From positions 1 to 35,044 of the forward strand of contig CAMCYR010000034.1 of the NCBI GenBank assembly GCA_945885475.1: 35,044 nucleotides of DNA. Direction: 5' to 3'. The position numbers and the translations under genes were made by a program. The notes beneath the pieces are model-generated. The model searched no databases. It saw only the letters and a program-made list of their open reading frames with translations, and was not told where the DNA came from. This DNA is from Chitinophaga pinensis (lineage in GTDB: Bacteria; Bacteroidota; Bacteroidia; 2-12-FULL-35-15). Of the stretch, positions 1-6,853 are shown one piece after another; the stretch's first letter is position 1, and every line of letters begins with the position of its first letter.

Positions 1-612
1 CCCGCTGGCACCGTAAATTGTGCAGGTGCAACTGCAGTGGTAAATGTAACCAACCCAACAACAGGAAAAATATGGATGGATAGAAATTTGGGTGCATCAC
101 AAGCAGCAACAAGTTCAACAGATGCAGCTTCCTACGGGGATTTATACCAGTGGGGTAGAAGGGCAGATGGCCACCAGTGCCGCACTTCAGCTACCACAAC
201 TACCTTAAGCAGTATTGACCAACCCACAAATGGAAACTTTATACTAGCACCAAGTGCTCCAAACGATTGGCGCAGCCCACAGAATATAAATTTATGGCAA
301 GGCGTGAATGGGCTGAACAACCCATGCCCAAGTGGCTACCGTTTACCTACGGACACAGAACTTGATGCAGAACGTGTAAGCTGGGTCAGCAACAATAGCG
401 CGGGTGCTTTTGCCTCCCCGCTTAAATTGCCCATGGCGGGCAACCGCAGCACCAGCAGTGGTTCGCTCCTCGATGTCGGTACCTACGGCAGCTATTGGAG
501 CAGTACGGTTAGTGGTACCAATTCACGCGACCTCCTCTTCATCAGCAGCAATACCAACATGTACACCGCCGACAGAGCCTACGGCTTGACTGTGCGTTGC
601 CTTAAGGATTGA
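1..612 (+). CDS. FISUMP-domain surface protein, C-terminal part (5' end outside window)
   Basis: The frame is open from the first base and ends with TGA at 610-612, so only the C-terminal 203 codons are present. The residues match the Fibrobacter succinogenes major paralogous domain (FISUMP, TIGR02145): a WMDRNLGA block near the start, YGDLYQWGR, a DWR block, NPCPSGYRLPTDTEL, LKLPMAGNR, GSYWSST and the closing LTVRCLKD. This domain is typical of large secreted or surface proteins in Bacteroidota and Fibrobacteres; its function is not established. No T9SS sorting domain follows the FISUMP domain here, so any targeting signal must lie upstream. A GTG at 37 is in frame, but the domain reads through from base 1, so it is not a credible start. 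Domain assignment is confident; overall architecture cannot be seen. Confidence 0.85.
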   Translation, partial: PAGTVNCAGATAVVNVTNPTTGKIWMDRNLGASQAATSSTDAASYGDLYQWGRRADGHQCRTSATTTTLSSIDQPTNGNFILAPSAPNDWRSPQNINLWQGVNGLNNPCPSGYRLPTDTELDAERVSWVSNNSAGAFASPLKLPMAGNRSTSSGSLLDVGTYGSYWSSTVSGTNSRDLLFISSNTNMYTADRAYGLTVRCLKD

Positions 613-647
613 CACGTTGATTAGCGCAGCAATTTGATTTATTTTTA

Positions 648-678
648 CACTGAGCGCAGCTTTAGCGCAGTCGAAGTG
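648..678. repeat. Degenerate dispersed intergenic repeat (CACTGAGCGCAG...TCGAAGTG)
   Basis: The ends read CACTGAGCGCAG and TCGAAGTG, resembling a 20-base imperfect palindrome scattered between genes in many Bacteroidota. Here the centre is interrupted by 11 extra bases (CTTTAGCGCAG) that repeat the AGCGCAG core, giving an internally duplicated variant. Recognition of the family is from memory, not from a search. Confidence 0.5.
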
Positions 679-686
679 TGCCACTT

Positions 687-724
687 AACCATACCATTCC
701 GCTTTTTCAGCGGATGGTATGGTT
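687..724. terminator. Long hairpin downstream of FISUMP gene
   Basis: The left arm 687-703 pairs with 709-724 over about 16 base pairs with one bulged T, around a five-base loop. It sits 75 bases after the stop codon. It lacks a strong T-run directly after the stem, so on its own it is a structural hairpin or processing site; together with the next hairpin it probably ends the FISUMP transcript. Confidence 0.55.
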
Positions 725-729
725 TAATA

Positions 730-752
730 ACCGCGAAAGCGGTCGATTTTTT
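730..752 (+). terminator. Intrinsic terminator with GAAA tetraloop
   Basis: ACCGC (730-734) pairs with GCGGT (739-743) around a GAAA loop, and a run of six T follows at 747-752. The stem is short but GC-rich and lies downstream of the FISUMP gene in the right orientation. Confidence 0.5.
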
Positions 753-944
753 GAAAAAAACGGCAGCAACTCCTAACTTATTTGTTTTTGTCGAACCAAG
801 CAAAAATCACTGAATTAACATCATTGTGGGGAATATGTGAGGAAAATAAGTAACAATCGAAAAGGCTTTGATGAGGTGAAATACTGAACAAAAAGTAAGA
901 CTTAATTAACATTGTGGTGAATATGTGGGGAAAATATAAAAACA

Positions 945-978
945 AAAACCCCTTAACTATTGATAGTTAAGGGGTTTT
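945..978 (-). terminator. Terminator of tRNA-Gln
   Basis: A perfect 15-base-pair stem (945-959 with 964-978) closes a four-base TTGA loop. Read on the minus strand it lies 12 bases past the 3' end of the tRNA and ends in a T-rich tract. The A and T outer pairs make it usable in both directions. Confidence 0.8.
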
Positions 979-990
979 CTCTTCTTCTGT

Positions 991-1062
991 TGTCCGACTA
1001 GGGCTCGAACCTAGACTCTTCTGTACCAAAAACAGACGTGTTGCCAGTTACACCATCGGACA
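991..1062 (-). tRNA. tRNA-Gln, anticodon UUG
   Basis: The minus strand folds into a complete 72-base cloverleaf. The acceptor TGTCCGA pairs with TCGGACA (7 of 7), the D-stem GTGT pairs with ACAC, the anticodon stem TCTGT pairs with ACAGA around loop TTTTGGT, and the T-stem CTAGG pairs with CCTAG around TTCGAGC. The anticodon at loop positions 34-36 is TTG, reading CAA/CAG glutamine codons. The 3' CCA is not encoded. It is flanked by its own promoter and terminator and stands alone. Confidence 0.97.
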
Positions 1063-1095
1063 ATCTTTCTGAATGCACTTCTGCAATTCGGGATG

Positions 1096-1126
1096 CAAAA
1101 ATAATAAATTTAATTAACTCTCAAAA
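1096..1126 (-). promoter_or_regulatory. Promoter of tRNA-Gln
   Basis: On the minus strand TATTTTTG (1096-1103) matches the Bacteroidota -7 consensus TAnnTTTG exactly, and TTTTG at about 1122-1126 supplies the -33 element with a spacing near 18-19 bases. The box is 34 bases upstream of the mature tRNA 5' end. Confidence 0.65.
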
Positions 1127-1264
1127 TTTTATTTGAAATCTTCGGTATTTTCATCTTATTCCCTGCTTTTCAATTAACAAAAAATGGGTTGAAAATGTTT
1201 ATACACTTCATTTTATTAATTATCTTCGCAAGCGTTAAAAGAAAAAATATTTAAAAGACCAAAT

Positions 1265-4200
1265 ATGAACAATATCACTAATTACCAACGTCTTAACAAT
1301 ATCATCGGTTGGTTCATCTTTCTAATTGCCGCTTTCACCTATTTGAGCACCATGGAATCTACCGCTTCCTTCTGGGATTGCGGTGAGTATATCGCTTGTG
1401 CCTATAAATTGGAAGTAGGACATCCTCCGGGGGCTCCTTTATTTCTTTTAATTGGTCGCTTTTTTAGTTTGTTTGCCTTTGGCGATACTGCTAAAGTTGG
1501 GATGATGATCAACGCTGTTTCTGCTTTGTGCAGCGCGTTCACGATCTTATTCTTGTTTTGGTCAATTACTGCTTTGGCGCGTAAAATATACGATAAAGGG
1601 GAAGAATTTACCACTGCCAACATGTATGCTGTTTTGGGTGCTGGTGCCGTTGGTGCTTTGGCATATACTTTTAGTGATTCTTTCTGGTTTTCGGCTGTTG
1701 AAGGCGAAGTATACGCCATGTCCAGCTTCTTTACGGCCATTGTTTTCTGGGCGATCTTAAAATGGGAACGTGAAGTGGATGTTGATCCGCATGCTGATCG
1801 TTGGATCATCCTTATTGCCTACCTTATCGGTTTGTCGATTGGTGTCCATTTGTTGAATTTATTGGCGATTCCTGCCATCGTATTTATTTATTATTTCAAG
1901 AAAAATCAAAAAATTACCCGTAGTAGCCTCATCATTACCGGAATTATTTCCATTGTAATCCTTGGCGGTATTCAAGCGGGCGTTGTGCCAATGATCGTTA
2001 AGCTTGCAGCGAAAATCGAACTTTTTGCTGTAAATACTTTAGGCCTGCCTTTTAACAGTGGTACCATTCTTTACGGAATTCTCCTAATTGGGGGAATCGT
2101 TTGGGGCTTGCGTTATACTGCTCAAAAAATTAAGCCAATCATGAATACCGTGATCCTGTGCTTCACTGTTATTTTAATCGGTTATTCTTCTTTCTTGATC
2201 CTCGTTATCCGCTCACAGGCGAATCCGCCTATGGATGAAAATAATCCTGAAAATGCCGTTAACTTATTGTCTTATTTGAATCGTGAACAATACGGTACAT
2301 GGCCAATTGCTTATGGTCAGTATTATTCTGCTCCTGTTAGTGGTTACGAAGATGGAAATCCTGTTTATGTACAAGATGAAAAAAATGGAAAATACATTGT
2401 TAGTGATGACCGTAAAGGCTCTGTCCGCGTGTATGATAAAGATTTTTGTACCCTCTTTCCACGTATGTGGAGTGACCAGTCGCAGCACATTGCCGGTTAC
2501 CGCAGATGGACGAACCCTAAAAATTACAAGCATAAAACGATCCGTGATCCTCAAACCGGAGAAAATATTTCTGCTGAAATTCCAACGTTTGCCGAAAATT
2601 TAAAATTCTTTTTTGTGTATCAAATCGGACAAATGTATTCCCGCTATTTCTTGTGGAACTTTGTTGGCCGTCAGAACGATATTCAAGGTCATGGAAATGC
2701 TACAGATGGCAACTGGATGAGCGGATTGCCAGTTCTTGAAAATCCGAATATTGGTGTTCAGAAAGGATTGCCCGATGGCGCTGACAATAATAAAGCTAAA
2801 AATGTATTGTTTGGCTTGCCGTTTATTTTAGGCTTATTAGGTTTGTATTTCCACATTAAAAAGGATAAACGCAATGCAGCTGTTGTGGGTTTGTTGTTTT
2901 TCTTTACGGGTGTAGCCATCGTAATTTATCTGAATCAAAAACCAATGGAACCGCGTGAACGTGATTATGCATATGCGGCATCTTTCTACGCATTTGCTTT
3001 CTGGATAGGAATGGGCGTATTGGCGATTTTTGATTTTATACAGAAATGGATGGACAAAACAACCAGCGCAATTGCTGCAACAGTTGTGTGTATGTTGGCC
3101 GTTCCTGCGGTGATGGCAAAAGAAGAATGGGATGATCATGATCGTTCCGGACGATACATTGCAAGAGATTTTGCTGCAAACTACCTGAATTCATGTGCTC
3201 CGAATGCTATTTTATTTACCAATGGTGACAATGATACATTCCCCCTTTGGTATGCTCAGGAGGTGGAAGGGATTCGTACCGATGTGCGTGTTGTTTGTTT
3301 GGAACTTTTAAATACAGATTGGTACATCGATCAGATGGTTCACAAAGCGTATGATTCTGATCCTGTTCCTTTCTCATTTACCAAAGAACAATACCGTCAG
3401 GGAACACGTGAAGCAGTTCTTTTCAGTAACTTCCAGGGGCGTAAAGTGGAAGGATTTATCAATGTGAAAGAGCTAATCGACTTTGTAAAAAACGATGATC
3501 TTGACCATAAAGTTCAGGTTTCACAAGATACCTGGTACAATTTCTTCCCTACAAAAAACATGCGTATCCCTGTTGATAGTGCTACTGTTGTGAATAACGG
3601 AACCGTTCCTAAAGCATTGGCGAACCGCATCGTAAAAAGCATCGACTGGACACCTTCAGGAAATTACCTTCAAAAAAATGATGTGATGATTCTTGATTTG
3701 TTAGCGCACAATAATTGGGAACGTCCTATTTATTTTGCTGCTACCGCTCCTGCAAGCTCCTACTTGAATCTTGCGCCTTACCTTCAGTTAGAAGGGTTTG
3801 CGTATCGTTTGGTTCCGATCAAACAAAACGAGCAAGAGTCGCAGCAGGAAACTCGTGTTGCTTCAGATATTATGTATGACAATTTCATGAACAAATTTGT
3901 TTGGGGCGGAATGGAAAAACCGGGAACATTCCTGGATAACGTTTTCTTAAGTTCTTGTGTTTTAAATACACGTCAACGTGCAGGAACCTTAGCTTCTGTG
4001 CTTTCTGAAGAAGGTAAGAAAGATAAAGCGATTAAAGTATTGGATAAGTGTTTAGAGGTTACACCTTTTGAAAATGCGCCGATCGATGCTACTTTATATT
4101 CCGTTGTTTTAGCTTATTACCAGGCAGGAGCAAGTGATAAAGCCAATGCTTTGTCTAAAACATTGTTTGATAACTATGAAAATAACATTAGATATATTTA

Positions 4201-4390
4201 TGGTTTGGAGAGAGAGAAGATCGCTTCTTATGGTGGCGAACTAAAACAAGCGCAAGGTATTATGGAGCAATTGCTTTCCTTCGCTAACTATTTCAAGCAA
4301 ACTGCTGTAGCGAAAGCATTCGAAACAAGTTATATTAAATTGGTGCAGGAGTTTAATTTGCCTACTTCTCAGCGTGGCAGACAAGAATAA
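1265..4390 (+). CDS. DUF2723 / TMEM260-like membrane glycosyltransferase
   Basis: This 1041-residue integral membrane protein matches the DUF2723 family (PF11028), common in Bacteroidota and related to the human protein O-mannosyltransferase TMEM260. The N-terminal third is a run of hydrophobic helices. Between the first two lies a conserved WDCGEY segment, with acidic residues D38 and E41 where GT-C glycosyltransferases carry catalytic acids, followed by VGHPPGAPLF. A second helix cluster lies at about residues 515-625 and includes the family-type RERDYAYA segment. The remainder is soluble, with an NGDNDTFPLWY motif near residue 655 and helical, TPR-like repeats after about residue 925. Protein mannosylation in the envelope is inferred from homology. 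The ATG at 1265 follows an AT-rich leader; a near-consensus -7 box TATCTTCG lies at 1221-1228. A terminator follows the stop, so it is probably monocistronic. Confidence 0.9.
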   Translation: MNNITNYQRLNNIIGWFIFLIAAFTYLSTMESTASFWDCGEYIACAYKLEVGHPPGAPLFLLIGRFFSLFAFGDTAKVGMMINAVSALCSAFTILFLFWSITALARKIYDKGEEFTTANMYAVLGAGAVGALAYTFSDSFWFSAVEGEVYAMSSFFTAIVFWAILKWEREVDVDPHADRWIILIAYLIGLSIGVHLLNLLAIPAIVFIYYFKKNQKITRSSLIITGIISIVILGGIQAGVVPMIVKLAAKIELFAVNTLGLPFNSGTILYGILLIGGIVWGLRYTAQKIKPIMNTVILCFTVILIGYSSFLILVIRSQANPPMDENNPENAVNLLSYLNREQYGTWPIAYGQYYSAPVSGYEDGNPVYVQDEKNGKYIVSDDRKGSVRVYDKDFCTLFPRMWSDQSQHIAGYRRWTNPKNYKHKTIRDPQTGENISAEIPTFAENLKFFFVYQIGQMYSRYFLWNFVGRQNDIQGHGNATDGNWMSGLPVLENPNIGVQKGLPDGADNNKAKNVLFGLPFILGLLGLYFHIKKDKRNAAVVGLLFFFTGVAIVIYLNQKPMEPRERDYAYAASFYAFAFWIGMGVLAIFDFIQKWMDKTTSAIAATVVCMLAVPAVMAKEEWDDHDRSGRYIARDFAANYLNSCAPNAILFTNGDNDTFPLWYAQEVEGIRTDVRVVCLELLNTDWYIDQMVHKAYDSDPVPFSFTKEQYRQGTREAVLFSNFQGRKVEGFINVKELIDFVKNDDLDHKVQVSQDTWYNFFPTKNMRIPVDSATVVNNGTVPKALANRIVKSIDWTPSGNYLQKNDVMILDLLAHNNWERPIYFAATAPASSYLNLAPYLQLEGFAYRLVPIKQNEQESQQETRVASDIMYDNFMNKFVWGGMEKPGTFLDNVFLSSCVLNTRQRAGTLASVLSEEGKKDKAIKVLDKCLEVTPFENAPIDATLYSVVLAYYQAGASDKANALSKTLFDNYENNIRYIYGLEREKIASYGGELKQAQGIMEQLLSFANYFKQTAVAKAFETSYIKLVQEFNLPTSQRGRQE

Positions 4391-4407
4391 AAAATAAATT
4401 TTCATAG

Positions 4408-4438
4408 CGCTCCTGAATTTTTTCAGGAGCGTTTTTTT
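4408..4438 (+). terminator. Intrinsic terminator after DUF2723 gene
   Basis: CGCTCCTGA (4408-4416) pairs perfectly with TCAGGAGCG (4423-4431) around a short AT loop, followed by seven T. It is 18 bases past the stop codon. Confidence 0.9.
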
Positions 4439-4465
4439 ATGCTTTTTAATTATTAATTTTATTGC

Positions 4466-5077
4466 ATGTACATCGTACGTCCGACCTATCTGCTCCGAAA
4501 AATATATCCGAATGCAATTTGGAGAATGCCCTCCGTAGAAAAAAAGATCTACCTGACCTTTGATGATGGCCCTGTTCCTTCAATTACTCCCTGGGTTTTA
4601 GATGTTTTAAAACAAGAGGAAATACATGCTACTTTCTTTTGTGTCGGAGAAAATGTATCAAAAAATGTTGAGATCTATCAGCGTATTCTTGATGAAAAAC
4701 ATGCGGTTGGAAATCATACCTATAATCATTTGAAAGGCTGGAATACCCACGGAAATGAATATGTTCGAAATGTTATCAAATGTGCGGAGGTGGTTGAGTC
4801 GAAGCTATTCCGCCCTCCTTACGGAAGAATAAAAAAATCACAATTAGCCCTCATCACAAAACAGTATTCAGTTATTATGTGGGATGTGTTAAGTGGCGAT
4901 TACGATAAAAATACAAGCCCCGAACAGTGTTTGAAAAATGTTACTGCAAATGTCAGAAACGGTTCTGTTATTGTTTTTCATGATAGTTTCAAAGCACAGA
5001 AGAACATGGAATACGCCTTGCCTAAATTTATTCGTTTTGCGAAAGAACAGGGCTTTGTGTTTGATGTGTTGAAATAG
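4466..5077 (+). CDS. Polysaccharide deacetylase family protein (NodB homology domain)
   Basis: This 203-residue protein is almost entirely a NodB fold (carbohydrate esterase 4). Motif 1 is TFDDGP (31-36) with the catalytic-base and metal aspartates D33/D34. Motif 2 is HTYNH, whose metal ligands are H84 and H88. Motif 3 is RPPYGR (116-121), and H172 in IVFHDS is the likely motif 5 histidine. Such enzymes remove N-acetyl groups from peptidoglycan or other polymers of N-acetylglucosamine; the substrate here is unknown. No clear signal peptide is visible, although the first 20 residues (MYIVRPTYLLRKIYPNAIWR) may be a membrane-proximal segment found in short Bacteroidota members. It begins only 28 bases after the preceding terminator, and no consensus -7 box is evident in that space. 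Confidence 0.93.
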   Translation: MYIVRPTYLLRKIYPNAIWRMPSVEKKIYLTFDDGPVPSITPWVLDVLKQEEIHATFFCVGENVSKNVEIYQRILDEKHAVGNHTYNHLKGWNTHGNEYVRNVIKCAEVVESKLFRPPYGRIKKSQLALITKQYSVIMWDVLSGDYDKNTSPEQCLKNVTANVRNGSVIVFHDSFKAQKNMEYALPKFIRFAKEQGFVFDVLK

Positions 5078-5162
5078 TATTCTCTTTATTTCGCCGCTAA
5101 ATTTACTTCTCGAATACAAAACAACCTCGTTCTTCCACGAAGGAATTCAGTTTGTTGAATAA

Positions 5163-5576
5163 TTATTTTTTTAAACACATCACCACATATGTTTCGGGAA
5201 CAATTAATTCCTGTGTGCAATAATCGAGCTTGTCTTGCATAGCTGCAGGAAACTTTTCAATTATCTTAAAGCCAAACGGAATGAAATATTCGGGAATGAT
5301 ACAAACCAAATGAATCGGTTGCTTGCTTTGTTTGATGAGTGCTTCTACAATTGATTTTCCGATACCTTGTTTCCGATGTTGGGTGATTACTCCCAGAGAG
5401 CATAATTCAATACAATCGGAATGGTGGCGTAAACGGCCAAAACCAAGGAGTTCCTCTTCTCTGAAAGCGGCTATGAATTCATGTTGTTGAAGGTTACGAT
5501 CATCCAACTCGAAATCGTGGACGTGCTGCTTGATTTGTAAAAACGCTGTTTCGTTGGGTGTGCTGAAACGTAACAT
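5163..5576 (-). CDS. GNAT family N-acetyltransferase
   Basis: A 137-residue single-domain protein of the Gcn5-related acetyltransferase superfamily. The acetyl-CoA pyrophosphate loop is HRKQGIGKSI (67-76), preceded by the beta-4 strand ELCSLGVI, and the C-terminal half carries IPEYFIPFGFKII, typical of the region where the substrate cleft closes. The arrangement resembles the small ArgA-like amino-acid acetyltransferases, but the acceptor cannot be predicted. It lies downstream of the SlyD-like gene on the same strand, separated by 94 bases that contain a long inverted repeat, so the two may or may not share a transcript. It converges with the deacetylase gene. Confidence 0.85.
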   Translation of the reverse strand: MLRFSTPNETAFLQIKQHVHDFELDDRNLQQHEFIAAFREEELLGFGRLRHHSDCIELCSLGVITQHRKQGIGKSIVEALIKQSKQPIHLVCIIPEYFIPFGFKIIEKFPAAMQDKLDYCTQELIVPETYVVMCLKK

Positions 5577-5609
5577 CCGGTTCTGATTTTTACAATAAGG
5601 TGAAATAAA

Positions 5610-5667
5610 CTTCGTCTTCGCTCAGTATCACCGCTTTTACAAATTGGAATACGGAGCGAAGACGAAG
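5610..5667 (-). terminator. Perfect 14-bp inverted repeat between the SlyD-like and GNAT genes
   Basis: CTTCGTCTTCGCTC (5610-5623) is the exact reverse complement of 5654-5667, with a 30-base loop between. It starts three bases after the stop codon of the minus-strand SlyD-like gene, and the minus strand continues with a T-rich TTTATTTC. A terminator or 3'-end stabilising hairpin is the simplest reading. Confidence 0.6.
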
Positions 5668-5670
5668 GAA

Positions 5671-6177
5671 TTAGTGTTGGTGACCATGAGGACCATGAAC
5701 GTGTCCATGAGCCAATTCGTCTTCTGTAGCTTGACGAACTTCTAATACTTCACCTTTGAAATGAAGATCTGTTCCTGCTAAAGGATGGTTGAAATCCATT
5801 TTTACATGTTCTGCAGTAATTTCCATTACTTTTCCATATAAACGGTTTCCTTCATTATCTACCATTGGTAATGTAACGTCTACTTTTACATTCTCTGAAT
5901 CAAAGTTTCCGTCTTCTCCTAAAAATGCTTCAATAGGGATCATTACCACGTGTTGCTCATCGCGTAAACCATATCCACGGGAATGCTCAATGAAAAAGTC
6001 GAAGTTATCTCCTGCTTTTTTATTGAGTAAATTGGTTTCAAAATCTTCTAACAAACCACCTGTTCCGAAAATAAATACGAATGGATGCTCCTTGCTTGTT
6101 TGTTCTACTTGCTCGCCTGTTTCTTTTACAGTCAGTGTGTAGTTTACTGAAACTACTGAATTGTTTTCAATCGTCAT
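5671..6177 (-). CDS. slyD: SlyD-like FKBP-type peptidyl-prolyl cis-trans isomerase
   Basis: A 168-residue cytoplasmic folding helper. The N-terminal half is an FKBP domain (VVSVNYTLTV, FIFGTGGLLEDFE, then the GLRDEQ turn). An insert-in-flap chaperone domain spans about residues 72-125, and the hallmark DFNHPLAGTDLHF (128-140) returns to the FKBP core. The C-terminus is a short histidine-rich tail with six histidines in the last twelve residues, comparable to the nickel-binding tail of E. coli SlyD although shorter and without cysteines. Prolyl isomerisation plus chaperone activity is established for the family; metal binding is inferred. The start ATG is 29 bases from a consensus -7 box. A long inverted repeat lies immediately after the stop. 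Confidence 0.95.
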   Translation of the reverse strand: MTIENNSVVSVNYTLTVKETGEQVEQTSKEHPFVFIFGTGGLLEDFETNLLNKKAGDNFDFFIEHSRGYGLRDEQHVVMIPIEAFLGEDGNFDSENVKVDVTLPMVDNEGNRLYGKVMEITAEHVKMDFNHPLAGTDLHFKGEVLEVRQATEDELAHGHVHGPHGHQH

Positions 6178-6205
6178 TTTGTGAATTTTTTTAAAATTAA
6201 GTTTG

Positions 6206-6213
6206 CAAAGGTA
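6206..6213 (-). promoter_or_regulatory. -7 promoter box of the SlyD-like gene
   Basis: On the minus strand TACCTTTG fits TAnnTTTG exactly and predicts a leader of about 20-25 bases. No convincing -33 TTG was found at the right distance, and the repeat array begins only about 27 bases further upstream. Confidence 0.5.
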
Positions 6214-6239
6214 AACTTTTTATGGAAATCTGCCATACA

Positions 6240-6729
6240 TTCTCCAAGGGGGAAGAGCAAGATTTACATTACCAGTAATAGCCTCAAAAGAAGAAACGAA
6301 GTCAATCCCCCTAGCCCCCTTCTCCAAGGGGGAAGAGCAAGAATTGAAATCAATCCCCCTAGCCCCCTTCTGCAAGGGGGAAGAGCAAGAAGTGACAGTA
6401 ACAGTAATAGCCTCAAAAGAAGAAACGAAGTCAATCCCCCTAGCCCCCTTCTGCAAGGGGGAATAGCAAGAAGTGACATTACCAATAATAGCCTCAAAAG
6501 AAGAAACGAAGTCAATCCCCCTAGCGCCCTTCGGCAAGGGGGAAGAGCAAGAATTGAAATCAATCCCCCTAGCCCCCTTCTCCAAGGGGGAATAGCAAGA
6601 ATTGAAATCAATCCCCCTAGCGCCCTTCGGCAAGGGGGAAGAGTAAGATTTTACATTAGCAATAATAGCTTCAAAAGAAGAAACGAAATCAATCCCCCTA
6701 GCCCCCTTCTCCAAAGGGGAAGAGCATAA
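6240..6729. repeat. Composite tandem array: eight hairpin cores with two spacer types
   Basis: Seven full cores start at 6307, 6355, 6436, 6517, 6565, 6613 and 6694, and a truncated core lies at 6240-6261. Each core contains a hairpin of the type CCCCCTTCTCCAAGGGGG followed by AAGAGCAAGA. Cores are joined by a short spacer (ATTGAAATCAAT, period 48) or a long one containing AATAGCCTCAAAAGAAGAAA (period 81). From left to right the order is long, short, long, long, short, short, long. Loop bases vary (CTCC, CTGC, CGGC). Both periods are multiples of three, so stop-free frames run through the array on both strands; these are most likely by-products. Similar C-rich/G-rich repeats are common between genes in Bacteroidota. 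Confidence 0.9.
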
Positions 6730-6853
6730 AGTTCAATGTTTATTAGATCTATTCTGAAAACGTACTTTTAGTTGACTTTTTCAGATAAATAAATGCCGCA
6801 GGTTTAAATGTAAATTCATAAAACTTTCTAACTTTAAACTTTAAACCTACGAT

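Larger units (their letters stand above)
613..990. other. Non-coding stretch between FISUMP gene and tRNA-Gln
   Basis: About 380 bases with no plausible gene. It holds a degenerate dispersed repeat at 648-678, a strong hairpin at 687-724, a terminator-like hairpin at 730-752, two imperfect copies of a roughly 30-base segment at about 812-848 and 905-936, and a terminator stem at 945-978 that serves the tRNA on the opposite strand. Nothing else was recognised. Confidence 0.7.
6178..6853. other. Intergenic region holding the repeat array
   Basis: These 676 bases separate the divergent SlyD-like and aminotransferase genes. Apart from the SlyD-like promoter (6206-6213) and the array, the right end (6730-6853) is an AT-rich leader for the aminotransferase. 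It has a 9-base inverted repeat, AGGTTTAAA at 6800-6808 and TTTAAACCT at 6840-6848, ending six bases before the ATG. No real gene is supported here. Confidence 0.7.

Noticed and set aside
2264-2554. Antisense and alternative-frame open frames inside the DUF2723 gene
   Set aside because: The main frame is strongly family-like throughout; these are shadows without starts or motifs.
6181-6729. Long open frames across the repeat array (182 codons on plus; 164 and 115 on minus)
   Set aside because: All are translations of the same C-rich/G-rich repeats in different frames, kept open because the periods are multiples of three. None has a signal, domain or start context, and the frames on the two strands exclude each other.
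6240-6729. CRISPR array
   Set aside because: The spacers are not unique; they are two repeated sequence types, periods differ (48 and 81), and no cas gene is present.
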